Shown piece by piece: positions 63,678-64,000 of a stretch of DNA of 64,000 bases. The stretch lies in assembly GCF_014192745.1 (NCBI RefSeq), contig NZ_JACHYJ010000009.1, positions 1 through 64,000 of the forward strand, given 5' to 3'. Every line of letters begins with the position of its first letter. Position 1 is the first letter of the stretch. Under the pieces are notes generated by a model. The model saw only the letters and a list, made by a program, of their open reading frames with translations, was not told the origin of the DNA and did not search any database. The DNA comes from Luteimonas sp. RC10. Its GTDB lineage: Bacteria > Pseudomonadota > Gammaproteobacteria > Xanthomonadales > Xanthomonadaceae. A program made the position numbers and the translations under genes.

Positions 63678-64000
63678 TCAGGGCTTGCCGTTGGACACCG
63701 TCATCCGGTCGAAGACCTTGACCACGACACCGCCACCGGGCACCAGCGCACCCGCGACCTCGGCACCGAGTTCGAACATCGTCTCGCGGGTCACCAGCCG
63801 GTTCACCTTGTCCTTGAACCACTGCCCGGCCTCGACGACCTCGCCGGTCAGCCCATCGACCTCGATCACGCCGCGCCGGTCGGCATTGGACCAGACGTAC
63901 TCGAACGCGAACACCGGACGGAAGAACAGGTGCAGCTTCTCGAACCGGTCCTGGTCCTCGTGGATCTCGTGGGCGTTGATGGCCTCGGCTGCCAGCTTGG
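63678..64000 (-). CDS. C-terminal part of an unidentified conserved-looking protein, cut by the window edge
   Basis: The frame is open from the right edge to TGA at 63678 (107 residues visible). The visible part has [36 protein letters not shown] and [18 protein letters not shown]. The valine-rich and glycine-rich tail could form a membrane-close hairpin. I do not recognise a family. A GTG at 63914 is an internal codon, not a credible start, because the frame continues to the edge with the same character. It lies upstream of trpD on the same strand, with a 98-base gap. Confidence 0.6.
   Translation of the reverse strand, partial: KLAAEAINAHEIHEDQDRFEKLHLFFRPVFAFEYVWSNADRRGVIEVDGLTGEVVEAGQWFKDKVNRLVTRETMFELGAEVAGALVPGGGVVVKVFDRMTVSNGKP

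Overview
The window is about 64 kb of GC-rich chromosome from a gammaproteobacterium of the family Xanthomonadaceae (Xanthomonas, Lysobacter or Luteimonas type). The signs are xanA-xanB beside rmlBACD, a Clp-type CRP regulator divergent from speD, an H-NS-like protein of the Xanthomonas type, and a lipopolysaccharide (LPS) locus lying between etfBA and metB, the classic place for it in this family. I saw no rRNA, CRISPR array, phage or intact insertion sequence. There is one tRNA (Gln, CUG).

Layout, part 1 (0.1-30 kb). The left edge holds a REP-like palindrome. It is followed by sppA, a MATE exporter, a DUF3667 membrane protein, a coupled pair of membrane-anchored sigma-like protein and DUF3106 protein, and an AT-rich gap with a palindromic pair of perfect DnaA boxes just ahead of priA. 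Then come a NYN-LOTUS protein, the coupled operon pssA / 84-aa protein / rimI, a DUF4124 protein, proS, the H-NS-like gene, a ThrE-type exporter, a four-gene MCE lipid-transport operon, alkB and a two-subunit CoA transferase. xanA-xanB and rmlBACD supply GDP-mannose and dTDP-rhamnose. etfBA encodes electron transfer flavoprotein.

Part 2 (30.1-47.6 kb) is the variable LPS / surface-polysaccharide locus, with visibly lower GC and different codon use. It begins with an SDR protein and a polyprenyl-phosphate glycosyltransferase on the plus strand. On the minus strand are a GtrA / glycosyltransferase / polytopic membrane protein set, a large LTA-synthase-like phosphotransferase, a methyltransferase, and a complete GDP-D-glycero-D-manno-heptose pathway (gmhA, hddA, gmhB, hddC). 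Next are an 1179-residue fusion of methyltransferase, coiled coil and two glycosyltransferase domains, and the ABC O-antigen exporter wzm-wzt. From wzm to gmhB the genes overlap or nearly touch, so they form one operon. Together they look able to make, cap, measure and export a heptose-containing O chain.

Part 3 (47.6-64 kb) returns to core genes: metB and cbs (transsulfuration), a small YdcH-type protein, an envelope coiled-coil protein with a DUF4398 lipoprotein, a PilU-like ATPase, maleylacetoacetate isomerase with a fumarylacetoacetase-family hydrolase, a 2OG dioxygenase, tRNA-Gln, rplM-rpsI, coq7, speD/clp, a GNAT acetyltransferase, a TauE/SafE exporter, and trpD followed by a trpC whose product is fused to a HAD phosphatase. 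A truncated hypothetical gene runs off the right edge.

The most noteworthy items are the methyltransferase-coiled coil-glycosyltransferase 'ruler' protein beside Wzm/Wzt, the TrpC-HAD fusion, the DnaA-box cluster before priA, a candidate short HolD (psi) protein before rimI, and the membrane-tethered sigma-like protein with DUF3106. All function calls come from reading motifs, not from searches.
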